Under the pieces are notes generated by a model. It was not told where the DNA came from, made no database searches, and saw only the letters and a list, made by a program, of their open reading frames with translations. Below, piece after piece: positions 6,637 to 6,986 of a stretch of 6,986 nt of DNA. The stretch is from Burkholderiales bacterium. Lineage in GTDB: Bacteria; Pseudomonadota; Gammaproteobacteria; Burkholderiales; SG8-39. Each line of letters starts with the position of its first letter. Within the stretch, counting starts at the first letter, position 1. The position numbers and the translations under genes were made by a program. The stretch is taken from contig JAENXP010000114.1 of NCBI GenBank assembly GCA_016649475.1, positions 1-6,986 on the forward strand, given 5' to 3'.

Positions 6637-6986
6637 ATGACCAGCAGCAAAACAAACAGCAAAGGGCCGCGCATCGCCGTGCGCCGCTCCGGCATACACG
6701 GACGCGGCGTATTCGCCCGGCGCCTGATACGCGAGGACGAAACGGTGTGCGAATACAAAGGCGAAATCATCAGCGAAGCCGAAGTCGCACGCCGTTATCC
6801 GGAGGACATGCGGGGGCTGAACCACACCTTCATTTTCGGTGTTGCGCACAACCATAATATCGACGGCGGATCGAAGGGCAATATTGCGCGCTGGATCAAC
6901 CACTCCTGCGCCCCCAACTGCGATACCTATGAGAAGGACAGGCGCATCTTCGTGCGTGCCGCGCGCGACATCCGGCCGGGCGAGGA
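6637..6986 (+). CDS. SET domain-containing protein-lysine N-methyltransferase, partial at the right edge
   Basis: SAM-dependent lysine methyltransferase fold; bacterial SET proteins are cytoplasmic and their targets are mostly unknown. The first 116 residues are present. After a short polar, basic N terminus (MTSSKTNSKG), the protein shows the SET-N motif SGIHGRGVFA (18-27), ETVCEYKGEIIS, the FIFGV strand, and the hallmark pseudoknot motif INHSCAPNC with Asn88-His89-Ser90-Cys91 and Cys95, followed by IFVRAARDIRPGEE where the window stops. The catalytic Tyr and any post-SET cysteines would lie beyond the edge. The small size of the pre-SET part suggests a minimal single-domain protein of perhaps 130-180 residues, the common bacterial form. 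ATG 6637 is supported by AAGAG nine bases upstream. It is divergent from the DapA-family gene. Confidence 0.93.
   Translation, partial: MTSSKTNSKGPRIAVRRSGIHGRGVFARRLIREDETVCEYKGEIISEAEVARRYPEDMRGLNHTFIFGVAHNHNIDGGSKGNIARWINHSCAPNCDTYEKDRRIFVRAARDIRPGE

Noticed and set aside
5610..6857. A 415-codon open frame on the plus strand opposite the DapA-family gene
   Set aside because: It is antisense to a clear DHDPS-family protein with intact catalytic motifs, runs through the divergent intergenic region and into the SET gene in a different frame, and its Arg/His/Gln-rich translation has no recognisable domain. It is a GC-rich shadow.
1..6986. CRISPR array, insertion sequence, tRNA, phage or defence module
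   Set aside because: No regularly spaced repeats, transposase motifs, terminal repeats, tRNA-like cloverleaf or att-like duplications were seen; almost all of the sequence is accounted for by housekeeping-type genes.

Overview
The window is a gene-dense, GC-rich stretch of bacterial chromosome. It has short intergenic gaps, a Sec-exported periplasmic murein hydrolase and a MoxR/DUF58/TgpA membrane cluster, which together indicate a Gram-negative proteobacterium. The flavour of the HDAC-like, SET-domain and DapA-family proteins suggests Betaproteobacteria, but this is family-level recognition rather than a database search. I see no mobile element, CRISPR array, tRNA or rRNA, and no clear compositional break.

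Layout, left to right. Bases 1-514 (minus strand) hold the N-terminal half of a class II HDAC-like (acetoin-utilisation/AcuC-type) deacetylase that runs off the left edge. A 161-base divergent intergenic region (515-675) follows. Next comes a tight plus-strand block of four genes: a MoxR-type AAA+ ATPase (676-1626), a membrane-anchored DUF58 protein (1659-2615), a TgpA-like membrane transglutaminase (2605-4566) and an MltB-type lytic transglycosylase (4563-5576). The last two junctions are overlaps of 11 and 4 bases, so the block is very probably one operon. A convergent minus-strand gene follows 27 bases later: a DHDPS/NAL-superfamily aldolase or lyase (5604-6482). A second divergent intergenic region (6483-6636) separates it from a plus-strand SET-domain protein-lysine methyltransferase that runs off the right edge.

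How the genes may work together. MoxR ATPases are thought to act as chaperones for partner proteins. The MoxR-DUF58-TgpA trio is a known conserved association (in Pseudomonas aeruginosa the TgpA member is essential for viability). Here a peptidoglycan-cleaving MltB is translationally coupled to the end of that trio, which points to a shared role in envelope or cell-wall maintenance; that link is inference. The two ends carry bacterial homologues of eukaryotic chromatin modifiers (HDAC fold and SET fold), but they lie about 6 kb apart in separate transcription units and nothing here shows that they cooperate.

Overall this looks like ordinary core chromosome made of recognisable families. I do not see a convincing new defence or mobile system. 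The most interesting points are the MltB coupling, the DapA-family paralogue that lacks the DapA substrate arginine, and the two divergent control regions.
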